Positions 27,327 to 34,913 of a stretch of DNA of 64,000 nucleotides are shown piece after piece. The stretch is from assembly GCF_000017505.1 (NCBI RefSeq), contig NC_009675.1, forward strand, positions 372,001 to 436,000. The letters run 5' to 3'. Every line of letters begins with the position of its first letter. Positions within the stretch are counted from its first letter, which is position 1. The notes below the pieces were generated by a model that worked only from the letters and a program-made list of their open reading frames with translations, was not told where the DNA came from and ran no database searches. Origin of the DNA: Anaeromyxobacter sp. Fw109-5. GTDB lineage: Bacteria > Myxococcota > Myxococcia > Myxococcales > Anaeromyxobacteraceae. Both the position numbers and the translations under genes were made by a program.

Positions 27327-27409
27327 GACCGCGATCGCGACCCCGACCGCGAGCCCGACCTCGACCTCGACCCCGACCCCGACCCCGACCTCGACCCCCG
27401 ACCGCGACC
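27327..27409 (+). repeat. Hexanucleotide array A (GACCCC/GACCGC/GACCTC)
   Basis: About 14 tandem six-base units, mostly GACCCC with GACCGC and GACCTC variants, starting 5 bases after the thioesterase stop codon. It is non-coding as far as can be seen. Confidence 0.85.
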
Positions 27410-27603
27410 TTGTCATTCATCACATCGGCTCGTCCTGGACTCGGGACGAGGTGCCGACCGCGCGACCGCGGTGGGCAGGCGCGAGGGAGCACTACGAGCC
27501 AGGGAAGCCGGCTACGAGGGGCCGGAGAGGCGGCGTCGCCGCGCGTCCGCCGCGTCGCCGCGCCGCGCTGCGGTCGGCTTAGCTCCCGTTCCGCCGTCCG
27601 CGG

Positions 27604-28179
27604 TCACGTTGCGTACAAGCCCTGCTGAATGGCAGCTGGGGCGGTGCCGGCATGCCCCGTCCGCTCGGAGACGCTCTCACGCCGGAAGCGATCCATGTGC
27701 TCGCGCCCGTAGGTCTGTTCGGCGTGCAACATGTTGTGGGACTTGCAGGCGACCCGGAGGTTCTCGACCGTCGAGGGTCCGCCCAGGGCCTGCGGCTGGA
27801 TGTGGTCGAGCTCCAGCTGCCAGCGGCTATTGCAGCGCCGCCCATCCGGAGCGACCCACGCGCAGCGTCCGCCGTCGCGCTTCCAGACCTCGCGCCGCAC
27901 TATCGCCGGGATCGTGCTCGTGGGCGCGGCGGGCTCGGCAGAGGGCCGTGGGTCCCGGTCCGCCTTCCGCTGCCGCTGCGGGAGGACCGCGCCCTTGCGC
28001 TTGCCGTGCTTCTCGATGGCGCAGCGGATGGCCTCGCCCCTTCGCCGTCCACGCGGCGCGCCGGACGCGCAAACCGTGCCCTGCCTGCGCTCGCGAGGAG
28101 CGTGCTCTCGACGTGCCGCGGACGTCGGAGCCCGTTTCGCCTCGAACCTCGTCAAGAGCGCAACGTTCACCCACCGCAC
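27604..28179 (-). pseudogene. C-terminal HNH endonuclease fragment
   Basis: The conserved part, about residues 90-165 of this frame, reads Val-Trp-Lys-Arg-Asp-Gly-Gly-Arg-Cys-Ala-Trp, Arg-Arg-Cys-Asn-Ser, Leu-Asp-His-Ile-Gln-Pro, Asn-Leu-Arg-Val-Ala-Cys and His-Asn-Met-Leu-His-Ala-Glu: a zinc-bound HNH nuclease domain. In family relatives it is the tail of a 300+ residue protein. Here the N-terminal part is missing or scrambled and the region is flanked by hexanucleotide arrays, so it is most likely a decayed gene. A short functional HNH protein cannot be excluded. Confidence 0.6.
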
Positions 28180-28724
28180 CTGGGACTCGCGTGGCTCGCA
28201 AGAGCTGTCGCTGGAGATAGCAGGAACTATAAGTGAATGCCGCTAGACAGTTGCGCGACCTTCCTCGGACCTGCTCCGCCCGCTCCCCAGTCCTCGCGTC
28301 GACGGCGACGAAGACCCGCCCGAGTGACGCGCGAGGCGCGCCCGGAACCGAGCGCTTCTCCCCTCGATGCCCGAGCCCCGTCGGCGTACGGGCGACGGCA
28401 CACGACCTGCCCGAATGCGCGTGCTGTCGCCGTGGGATGTGATGAATCGAGAGGCCCCGACCCCGACCCCGACCGCGACCGCGACCGCGACCGCGACCGC
28501 GACCGCGACCGCGACCCCGACCGCGACCGCGACCCCGACCGCGACCCCGACCCCGACCGCGACCGCGACCGCGACCGCGACCGCGACCCCGACCGCGACC
28601 CCGACCGCGACCCCGACCCCGACCGCGACCGCGACCGCGACCCCGACCGCGACCGCGACCGCGGTCACCCGGAGCGAAGTCGCTGAAGACACGTCGAGCA
28701 GCGCAGAGCCTAGACTGGTCCGCC
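28180..28724. other. Non-coding region around hexanucleotide array B
   Basis: About 545 bases between the HNH fragment and spmB. The left part (28200-28260) is locally less GC-rich than the surroundings. The right part is dominated by array B. Reading frames here on both strands are made of repeat-encoded Thr-Ala/Thr-Pro, Asp-Arg/Asp-Pro or Val-Ala/Val-Gly and have no ribosome site, so no gene is called. Confidence 0.6.
28456..28662 (+). repeat. Hexanucleotide array B (GACCGC/GACCCC), about 34 units
   Basis: Roughly 34 tandem six-base units of only two kinds, GACCGC (majority) and GACCCC, in an irregular order. It is the longest array in the window, with almost no other point variation. It lies downstream of spmB and upstream of the HNH fragment. 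Confidence 0.92.
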
Positions 28725-29264
28725 CTAGCCCGCTCCGAACACGAGCCGCACCGCGACCACCGCCGCCGCGAACCCGGCGAGGTCGGCGAGGAGCGCGGCG
28801 GGGAGGGCGTGGCGGTAGCGAGATACGCCGATCGCCCCGAAGTAGACCGCGAGCACGTAGAAGGTGGTCTCGGTCGAGCCGGCCATCACCGACACGAGCC
28901 GGCCGGCGTAGCCGTCCGGGCCCTCGGCGCGGAGCACGTCCGCGACGACGCCCAGGGCGCCGCCGCCGGAGAGCGGCCGCACGAGGACGAGGGGGACCAC
29001 GCTCGCCGGGACGCCGGCGGCCTCGGACAAGGGGGCGAGGAGCGCGGCGAAGGAGTCCATCGCCCCGGAGGCGCGCAGCATCCCGAGCGCGACGAGGATC
29101 GCGACGAGCGAGGGGATGATCCGCACGGCGGTCTCGAACCCCTGCTTCGCGCCGTCCACGAAGGCGGGGTAAACCTTCACGCCGCGGGCGAGCGCCACCG
29201 CGGGGACGCCCGCGAGGAGCAGCGGGATCGCCCAGATCGAGAGCGCGTCGAGGGCGGTCTTCAT
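28725..29264 (-). CDS. spmB: SpmB-like nucleoside-recognition membrane protein
   Basis: A 179-residue membrane protein with 5 or so helices. Typical features are Val-Tyr-Pro-Ala-Phe-Val-Asp-Gly-Ala-Lys-Gln-Gly-Phe near residue 35, Arg-Pro-Leu-Ser-Gly-Gly-Gly-Ala-Leu-Gly near 100 and Ser-Thr-Glu-Thr-Thr-Phe-Tyr-Val near 138. In Bacillus SpmA/SpmB affect spore core dehydration; in non-endospore-formers their role is not known and a transport function is assumed. ATG at 29264 with GAGGGGG upstream. spmA lies upstream on the same strand, separated by 220 bases that contain a dispersed repeat. Confidence 0.85.
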   Translation of the reverse strand: MKTALDALSIWAIPLLLAGVPAVALARGVKVYPAFVDGAKQGFETAVRIIPSLVAILVALGMLRASGAMDSFAALLAPLSEAAGVPASVVPLVLVRPLSGGGALGVVADVLRAEGPDGYAGRLVSVMAGSTETTFYVLAVYFGAIGVSRYRHALPAALLADLAGFAAAVVAVRLVFGAG

Positions 29265-29293
29265 GGCGACACCCCCTCGCATCGAGCTGCTGC

Positions 29294-29462
29294 GGCGCAC
29301 GCTGCCTGCCTGCGGGGGGCGGACTCCTCCCTGCGCTGCTCGACGTGCCTTCCAGGCACGCCTGCGCTGCTCGGTGGTCGTGTGCCCCGCTCTGGCCCGT
29401 TCATCCCGAGCGTAGCGCCCAGGGCGCGAAGTCGAGGGACGGCATCGTGTGCCTCGCAACGC
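29294..29462. repeat. Composite dispersed repeat, copy 1 (between spmA and spmB)
   Basis: The left part (from GCACGCTGCCTGCCTGCGG) resembles the outer arm found at 55983. The right part holds a REP-like core: arm CCCGTTCATCCCGAGCGTAG (29396-29415), palindromic centre CGCCCAGGGCG (29416-29426), arm CGAAGTCGAGGGACGGC (29427-29443), followed by ATCGTGTGCCTCGC, as after the other copies. Confidence 0.8.
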
Positions 29463-29484
29463 TCGACGCAGAGGGGTGGCGCCA

Positions 29485-30090
29485 TCAGCACGGCTCGCCC
29501 TCCGCCGGCGCGGCCTCGGGCGTGGCGCGGGCGAGGAGCTTCGCCGTCAGGATCGCCGCGGTCGCCCCGCACACCGAGGCGAGGATCGTCGCCCCCAGGA
29601 TCTCGGCGGGCGCGCGCGAGCCGGCGGCGGCGCGGAGCGCGATGACGCTCGCCGGCACGAGCTGCACGGAGGCGGTGTTCATGGCGCAGAAGAGCGCCTG
29701 CGCGTTCGAGGCGGTGCCCGGCCGCGGGTTCAGGGTCTCGAGCGCCTGCATCGCCTTCACGCCGAAGGGCGTCACGGCGTTGCCGAGCCCGAGCAGGTTC
29801 GCCGACAGGTTCATGAGCATGGCGCCCATGGCCGGGTGCTCCGGCGGCACCTCGGGGAACAGCCGGCGCATGACGGGTCGCGCCGCGCGCGCGAGCGCCC
29901 GCACGAGGCCGGCCTCCTCCGCGACGCGCATCAGCCCCAGCCAGAGCGCCATGGCGCCGGCGAGCCCGATCGAGAGGGTGACCGCCTTGCCGGCCGACTC
30001 CATCGCGGCGGGGGTGAGCGCGGCCATCCGTCCGTTCACCGCGGCGGCGACCACCGCCACGGCCACGAGAACGGTCCAGATGACGCCCAT
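29485..30090 (-). CDS. spmA: SpmA-like nucleoside-recognition membrane protein
   Basis: A 201-residue membrane protein with about 6 helices. Family features: Asn-Gly-Arg-Met near residue 20, Leu-Trp-Leu-Gly-Leu-Met-Arg-Val-Ala-Glu-Glu-Ala-Gly, and the motif Asn-Leu-Ser-Ala-Asn-Leu-Leu-Gly-Leu-Gly-Asn-Ala near 105. It is the partner of SpmB. The ATG at 30090 starts Gly-Val-Ile-Trp-Thr-Val; the longer open frame upstream overlaps the divergent lipoprotein gene and is rejected. Confidence 0.86.
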   Translation of the reverse strand: MGVIWTVLVAVAVVAAAVNGRMAALTPAAMESAGKAVTLSIGLAGAMALWLGLMRVAEEAGLVRALARAARPVMRRLFPEVPPEHPAMGAMLMNLSANLLGLGNAVTPFGVKAMQALETLNPRPGTASNAQALFCAMNTASVQLVPASVIALRAAAGSRAPAEILGATILASVCGATAAILTAKLLARATPEAAPAEGEPC

Positions 30091-30166
30091 GCCGCGGATG
30101 GTGGCACGCCGGGTCCCCGAGGCGAGTTTTTGGTAGAACGCCCCTGTCCGAGGAAGGAACCGCCCC

Positions 30167-31699
30167 ATGAGATCGCATCGCCTCGCCACCGGCGTCCTCG
30201 CCGCGCTCGCCCTCTCCGTCACCGCCTGCCCCGAGCAGCGCGGGGGCCAGGCGAAGCCGCCGCGCCCCCCGCGCGGCGAGCTCGCCGCGGGCGCCGCGGC
30301 CCTGCCCGACGCGCTCAGCGTCCCGCGCCCGCCCGGGCCGGAGTGGTTCGGCCTGTACCTCGTCGGCAAGAAGGCGGGCTTCACGAAGGTCCAGCTCTCC
30401 CGCGAGCTGCGCGACGGCCGCGACGTGCTCGTCGGCCGCAGCGAGACGCTCGTGCGCGCGACCGTCGGCGGCAAGACCGTGGAGCGCAGGGCGGAGGAGG
30501 AGCGCGTCTACGAGGCCCGCCACCAGGGCCCGCTCCTGGCGGTGCGCTCGGTGTGGGCGGGCGACGGGGGCGACCGCACCGTGTCGGGCACCTGCGCGCG
30601 CGCGGTGTGCAAGCTCGTCGAGGAGACGGCCGCGGGGCGGCAGGAGCGCACCGTCGAGGGCGTCACGGAGACGGCGGAGCTCGCGGACGGCGTCCGGCTC
30701 GCCGCGGCCCGCCGCGGCGCGGTGCGCGGCCGGCAGCTCGATCTCGAGAAGCTGCGGGTGAAGGAGATGCAGGACGTCTTCCTGAGGCGCGAGACGATCG
30801 CGGGCGGGGGCGTCCAGGAGCAGGTGTCGGTGGTCGCCGAGTCCGAGGCGGGCGACCGGCTCGCCGCGGAGTACCGCGTGGCGGACGACGGCCGGATCGT
30901 GGAGATCCGGCTCGGCGAGGCCATCGTCGCCCGGCCCGAGCCCGAGGACGTCGCCCGCAGCCTCGAGCAGGTGGATCTGTTCGCGCTCGCGCGCGTCGCG
31001 GTCCCGCGCCCGCTCCCCCGCACCGTGCCCACCACCATCACCTTCCGGCTGGCGGGGCTTCCGCCCTCGTTCCAGAAGGGCGACGCGCGTCAGCGCTTCG
31101 CCCGCGGCCGCTCCGGCGAGACCGTGCTCAGCGTGACGGCGCGCCGCCCGCTCGCGGCCGACCCCGCCAGGGACACGCCGCTCGCCCTGGCCAGGAAGGG
31201 CGCGAGCGCCGACGACCTGGCCGCGACGCCTCAGGCGGACGCCGACTCCGCGGCGATCGCCGCGCTCGCGAAGAAGATCGCGGGCGACGCCCCGGGCGCG
31301 TACGCCGCGGCCCAGCTGCTCGCCGACGACGTGTACCGCCGGCTGGAGAAGGCGTACGGGGCGAGCCACGACCGCGCGAGCGAGGTGCTCGCCGCCGGCC
31401 GCGGGGATTGCACGGAGCACACCGTGCTGCTCGTGGCCCTGGCGCGCGCGCTCGGCATCCCCGCGCGCCCGGTGCACGGGCTCGTGTACGCGCGCTACGA
31501 GGACGGGCAGGACGCGCTCTACTGGCACGCCTGGGCGGAGGTGCGGAGCGCCGGCGAGTGGATCGCGATGGATCCGACCTTCGGGCAGCCGGTGGCGGAT
31601 GCGACCCACGTGGCCCTCGGGGTGGGGACGCAGGTGGACACGGTCGGGCTCCTCGGCGCGCTGAAGGTCCTCGGGGTGGAGGTGAAGGCCGGGAGGTGA
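30167..31699 (+). CDS. Transglutaminase-like lipoprotein
   Basis: A 510-residue exported protein with a lipobox-like Val-Thr-Ala-Cys (Cys at about 21). The C-terminal third is a transglutaminase-core papain-like fold with a complete triad: Cys in Gly-Arg-Gly-Asp-Cys-Thr-Glu-His near residue 413, His in Tyr-Trp-His-Ala-Trp-Ala-Glu-Val near 455 and Asp in Met-Asp-Pro-Thr-Phe-Gly near 475. Such domains act as proteases or amidases on peptides, peptidoglycan or proteins. The N-terminal 270 residues resemble a beta-rich domain without assignment. Divergent from spmA. Confidence 0.82.
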   Translation: MRSHRLATGVLAALALSVTACPEQRGGQAKPPRPPRGELAAGAAALPDALSVPRPPGPEWFGLYLVGKKAGFTKVQLSRELRDGRDVLVGRSETLVRATVGGKTVERRAEEERVYEARHQGPLLAVRSVWAGDGGDRTVSGTCARAVCKLVEETAAGRQERTVEGVTETAELADGVRLAAARRGAVRGRQLDLEKLRVKEMQDVFLRRETIAGGGVQEQVSVVAESEAGDRLAAEYRVADDGRIVEIRLGEAIVARPEPEDVARSLEQVDLFALARVAVPRPLPRTVPTTITFRLAGLPPSFQKGDARQRFARGRSGETVLSVTARRPLAADPARDTPLALARKGASADDLAATPQADADSAAIAALAKKIAGDAPGAYAAAQLLADDVYRRLEKAYGASHDRASEVLAAGRGDCTEHTVLLVALARALGIPARPVHGLVYARYEDGQDALYWHAWAEVRSAGEWIAMDPTFGQPVADATHVALGVGTQVDTVGLLGALKVLGVEVKAGR

Positions 31700-31804
31700 C
31701 CCGCCGCGGCGATGCGCTATCATCCCGGCCCCTCGCGCGAGAGGGCGCCCATCCCGGGCGCCGTGCCCCTGCCGCGGGCTCGCGACTCGAGGGACGGAGG
31801 CCGC

Positions 31805-32209
31805 ATGAACGGGCTCGACCACGTCGCCATCCTCGTCGCCGACCTCGACGCCGCCATCCGGCTCTACCGGGACGTCTACGGCCTCGAGCTCGCCGAGGTG
31901 GAGGAGGTCCCGACCGAGAAGGTGCGCGTCGCGATCTTCGGCCACGGCGCCGGCCGCATCGAGCTCGTCTCGCCGAGCGGGCCGGACAGCCCGATGGCGA
32001 AGGCGATCGAGAAGCGCGGCGAGGGGCTGCACCACGTCTGCCTCGAGGTGCCGGACATCGAGCAGGCGATGGCGGCGCTCCGCGCGCAGGGGGCCCCGCT
32101 GCTCGACGAGAAGCCGCGCCCGGGCGCCGGCGGGTCGAAGGTCGCCTTCGTCCATCCCAAGGGGAGCCGCGGCGTCCTGGTCGAGCTGAAGCAGGGCGGC
32201 GGCTACTAA
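31805..32209 (+). CDS. mce: Methylmalonyl-CoA epimerase
   Basis: A 134-residue vicinal-oxygen-chelate enzyme that interconverts (2R)- and (2S)-methylmalonyl-CoA between propionyl-CoA carboxylase and the B12-dependent mutase. The two glyoxalase-fold halves show metal ligands Asp-His-Val-Ala at the N-terminus (His6), Arg-Ile-Glu-Leu near residue 52, Leu-His-His-Val-Cys near 77 and Val-Leu-Val-Glu-Leu near the end. Its length is that of the family. The mutase genes are not nearby. A dispersed repeat follows the stop directly. Confidence 0.92.
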   Translation: MNGLDHVAILVADLDAAIRLYRDVYGLELAEVEEVPTEKVRVAIFGHGAGRIELVSPSGPDSPMAKAIEKRGEGLHHVCLEVPDIEQAMAALRAQGAPLLDEKPRPGAGGSKVAFVHPKGSRGVLVELKQGGGY

Positions 32210-32213
32210 TCGG

Positions 32214-32343
32214 CGCACGATCCCGGGCCTGCGGCGGGCGTCCTCGCTCCTTGCGCCTGCGGCGTACGGAAGCAGTACGCCTCGGCGCGCGTCGCTGCGG
32301 TAGCCCGCCTCGGCTCCGGTCTCGTGCGCCTCGCCGCTCCGAG
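32214..32343. repeat. Composite dispersed repeat, copy 2 (short form)
   Basis: GCACGATCCCGGGCCTGCGG and GCGTCCTCGCTCCTTGCGCC, then the small hairpin GCGTAC...GTACGC (32262-32280), then CTCGGCGCGCGTCGCTGCGG and CCCGCCTCGG, then TCTCGTGCGCCTCGC. The same outer sequence occurs at 55982-56196, but there two REP-like cores fill the places that are short here. Confidence 0.85.
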
Positions 32344-32389
32344 CGGCGCGGGGCTCCCCGCGCACCCGCGGCGCGCTCCGTGATCGGGG

Positions 32390-32419
32390 TTGACCGTCCG
32401 CGGGAACGCGTGTTGTATC
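32390..32419 (+). promoter_or_regulatory. Probable housekeeping promoter for the outer-membrane protein gene
   Basis: TTGACC (32390-32395) followed after 17 bases by TTGTAT (32413-32418), or after 18 by TGTATC, in a locally AT-richer stretch, about 40 bases before the ATG of the TIGR04551-like gene. This is one of the few clear sigma70-like patterns in the window. Confidence 0.5.
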
Positions 32420-32457
32420 ACCGCGTTTCGACTTCGCCTCCTGCAAGGGGTCACCGC

Positions 32458-34299
32458 ATGTCCCGTCTCCTCGCCGCGCTCGCGGCTTTCCTCCTCATCG
32501 CCGGCGCCGCGCGCGCGCAGGACGCCAAGAAGGCGGAGGAGTCGAAGGACGCCGCCGTGCCGGCCGCGGAGCTGCCCCCCGAGACCCGCGCCGCGATCGA
32601 GCGCGAGGTCGCGCGGCTCAAGGAGGAGCTCCGCGACGAGGTGCGCGCGGAGATCCAGGGCGCCCAGGCGGCGGCGGAGTTCATGGGCGCGGTGGCCGAG
32701 GGCCCCAAGCTCGAGTTCCTCGAGCTCGACGGCTACTACCGCGTGCGCGGCCACCTCTTCGACGACTTCGATCTCGGCCGCCGGGCGGACGCGACCGGCC
32801 ACTACATCTTTCCCGTCCCGCTCAAGAACCCCGACCCGCTGACGGGCGCCTCCGCCGGGCGCGCGACGATCGCCACGGCGAACATGCGCCTCCGGCTCGA
32901 GCCGACGATGAACGTGTCCGAGCTCGTCCGCGTGCGGGCGCAGATCGACGTCCTCGACAACTACGTGCTCGGCTCGTCGGCGAGCCGGCTCTTCGACGAC
33001 CCGGCGAGCCCGTACGCGGTGCCGTTCTACGGCTCGACCCGGCAGCTCTACCCGGGCGACCCCACCGCCGACCGCGATCCCGTCCTGCCGAAGCGGGTCT
33101 GGGGCGAGGTGCAGACGCCGGTGGGGCTGCTGAGCTTCGGGCGGATGCCGTCGGAGTGGGGGCTCGGCGTCCTCACGCACGCGGGCGGCGGAGTGGACGA
33201 CGACTACGGCGACACGGTGGACCGCATCCAGTTCGCGCTCCCCCCGGTCCAGACGCCCATCGGCGCCCTGACGCTCGTCCCCATCCTCGACTTCGAGGCC
33301 GAGGGGGCGCTGCGCGCGGATCCGCGCTTCGGCACCGGCATCGGCCAGCCGTTCGACGCGGAGTCGTCCGACGACGCTCGCACCTGGTCGCTGAAGGCGG
33401 CGCGGGTGGACACCGACGACGAGATCCGGCGCAAGCTCGAGCGGAACGAGTCCTCGTTCAACTTCGGCGCGTACTACAGCTACCGCTCGCAGGACGACGT
33501 CGTCCCGGCGTGGCTCGCGGAGGGCTACGGCGCCGACCTCGATCCCCCCTCCGCCGTCGCGCTGGGCAACCGCGACACGTCCGCCCACGTTCTCGATCTG
33601 TGGGCGCGGGTGCTCACCTCGCGCTGGCGCGTGGAGGCGGAGGCGGTCGGGGTCTACGGCGAGGTCGGCCAGGTGTTCACGGTCGGTCCCGCCCCCTCCT
33701 ACGCCGTCACCGGCGTGACGTCGGTCGATCTGCGCCAGTGGGGCGGCGCCCTCCTCACCGAGTACAAGGCGATCCCGAACAAGGTCACGCTCGGAGGCGA
33801 GCTCGGCGTGGCGAGCGGGGACGACGCGCCCGGCTTCGGCAACGTGCCGAGCCGAGCCAACCCGGACTTCGCCTACGGCGTGCTCGAGGGGCCGCAGTTC
33901 GACCCGGACGGCGGCGCGACCGACCAGAGCATCCGCAACTTCCGCTTCAACCCCGCGTACCGGGTCGACCTCATCCTCTTCAGCCGCATCCTCGGCCAGG
34001 TGACCGACGCCTGGTACCTGAAGCCCAAGATCCGCTGGGACATCTTCCCGGGCCTGGCCTTCGACGGGCAGCTCGTCTATTCGCAGGCGATCAACAGCGA
34101 GTCCACCCCCAGCGCGATCGGGCCGGGCACCGGCTCGCGCCCGCTGGGCCTCGAGCTCGACGGGACGTTCACGTACACCTCGGGCGCCGGCTTCCAGGCC
34201 TACGCGCAGTACGGCATCCTGCAGCCCTTCGACGCCTTCGGCCCGGGGGACCTCTCCCGTCCGCAGATGCTCGCCGTCGGGCTCGTCGCCAAGTTCTAG
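32458..34299 (+). CDS. Porin-like outer-membrane protein, TIGR04551-like
   Basis: A 613-residue protein with a 20-residue signal peptide ending Ala-Arg-Ala. Residues 25-75 form a charged helix (Glu-Arg-Glu-Val-Ala-Arg-Leu-Lys-Glu-Glu-Leu), likely a periplasmic coiled coil. The rest is beta-rich with many amphipathic strands and ends in Leu-Val-Ala-Lys-Phe, with the terminal Phe used for barrel assembly. Phrases such as Phe-Gly-Arg-Met-Pro-Ser-Glu-Trp-Gly-Leu-Gly fit the myxobacterial family TIGR04551 (recalled, not searched). Substrate or role unknown. A bidirectional terminator follows. Confidence 0.75.
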   Translation: MSRLLAALAAFLLIAGAARAQDAKKAEESKDAAVPAAELPPETRAAIEREVARLKEELRDEVRAEIQGAQAAAEFMGAVAEGPKLEFLELDGYYRVRGHLFDDFDLGRRADATGHYIFPVPLKNPDPLTGASAGRATIATANMRLRLEPTMNVSELVRVRAQIDVLDNYVLGSSASRLFDDPASPYAVPFYGSTRQLYPGDPTADRDPVLPKRVWGEVQTPVGLLSFGRMPSEWGLGVLTHAGGGVDDDYGDTVDRIQFALPPVQTPIGALTLVPILDFEAEGALRADPRFGTGIGQPFDAESSDDARTWSLKAARVDTDDEIRRKLERNESSFNFGAYYSYRSQDDVVPAWLAEGYGADLDPPSAVALGNRDTSAHVLDLWARVLTSRWRVEAEAVGVYGEVGQVFTVGPAPSYAVTGVTSVDLRQWGGALLTEYKAIPNKVTLGGELGVASGDDAPGFGNVPSRANPDFAYGVLEGPQFDPDGGATDQSIRNFRFNPAYRVDLILFSRILGQVTDAWYLKPKIRWDIFPGLAFDGQLVYSQAINSESTPSAIGPGTGSRPLGLELDGTFTYTSGAGFQAYAQYGILQPFDAFGPGDLSRPQMLAVGLVAKF

Positions 34300-34320
34300 G
34301 CGGGCACGCCCCGAGGCACG

Positions 34321-34354
34321 AACGCCCGGCCAGCCTCCTCGGCGGCCGGGCGTT
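34321..34354. terminator. Bidirectional terminator between convergent genes
   Basis: AACGCCCGGCC (34321-34331) pairs perfectly with GGCCGGGCGTT (34344-34354) around a 12-base loop, with AA before and TT after the GC stem, so it can serve both the outer-membrane protein gene (+) and osmC (-). Confidence 0.85.
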
Positions 34355-34380
34355 TCCACGTGCGGCGGCGGGGCGGCGTG

Positions 34381-34785
34381 CTACCCGGCCACGACGGTCT
34401 GGACCTCGAAGCGCGGCTGGGCCTGGATCGCCTTCTTCACGGCGCACTGATCCGCGACGCGGACGAGCGCCTCCCGGTACTTCTCGGGAAAGCTCGGGGG
34501 GACCTCGATGTCGAGCTCGACGCGCGCGAGCACGCCGGTCTCCGGATCGAAGTGGTTGCGCTGCCGGATGCGGATGCCCTCCGTGGGCAGCTCGCGCTTC
34601 TGGCAGAAGCCGGCGACGTAGATGCCGGCGCAGGTGCCGATCGCCGCGAGGAACAGGCCGAAGGGCGAAGGGGCGCTGTCCTCGCCGCCGGCCGACGCGG
34701 GCTGATCCGTGCGGATCACGTGCTTGCCGATCTGGGTGTCGATCTTCTTGTTGCCTGGGAGGGTGACGACCATCTCGCTCGCCAT
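34381..34785 (-). CDS. OsmC family peroxiredoxin-like protein
   Basis: A 134-residue OsmC/Ohr-fold protein. The two conserved cysteines are present: Cys52 in Ala-Ile-Gly-Thr-Cys-Ala-Gly and Cys114 in Asp-Gln-Cys-Ala-Val-Lys-Lys. Relatives reduce organic hydroperoxides with thiols; others in the YhfA/OsmC branch have unknown substrates. There is an extra Cys at 61. ATG at 34785 with GAGGAG about 10 bases upstream. Single gene, convergent with the outer-membrane protein. Confidence 0.85.
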   Translation of the reverse strand: MASEMVVTLPGNKKIDTQIGKHVIRTDQPASAGGEDSAPSPFGLFLAAIGTCAGIYVAGFCQKRELPTEGIRIRQRNHFDPETGVLARVELDIEVPPSFPEKYREALVRVADQCAVKKAIQAQPRFEVQTVVAG

Positions 34786-34913
34786 CGGGGCGGTCTCCTC
34801 GGGGTCTGGGTCCGAAACCGTTCGGCGCATGCTCGCGCCGTCCAGGGGTGTGAGCCAGCAGAAGCCTCGGGGATTCCGGGGGAAGTGCGGGTGTGCTAGC
34901 GTCGCCGCCCCCG

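Noticed and set aside
27327-28662. CRISPR array
   Set aside because: The repeats are six-base units in tandem without spacers; no repeat-spacer pattern and no cas gene.
28237-28686. Open frames through hexamer array B encoding Asp-Arg/Asp-Pro or Val-Ala/Val-Gly repeats
   Set aside because: They consist almost only of repeat, exist in several frames on both strands, and have no ribosome site.
29261-32446. A 1061-codon open frame on the minus strand, and others of 400-1600 codons antisense to clear genes
   Set aside because: High GC removes stop codons in antisense frames. These run against genes with certain families (transglutaminase-like, methylmalonyl-CoA epimerase, SpmA) and show Arg/Ala/Gly-rich composition without domains.
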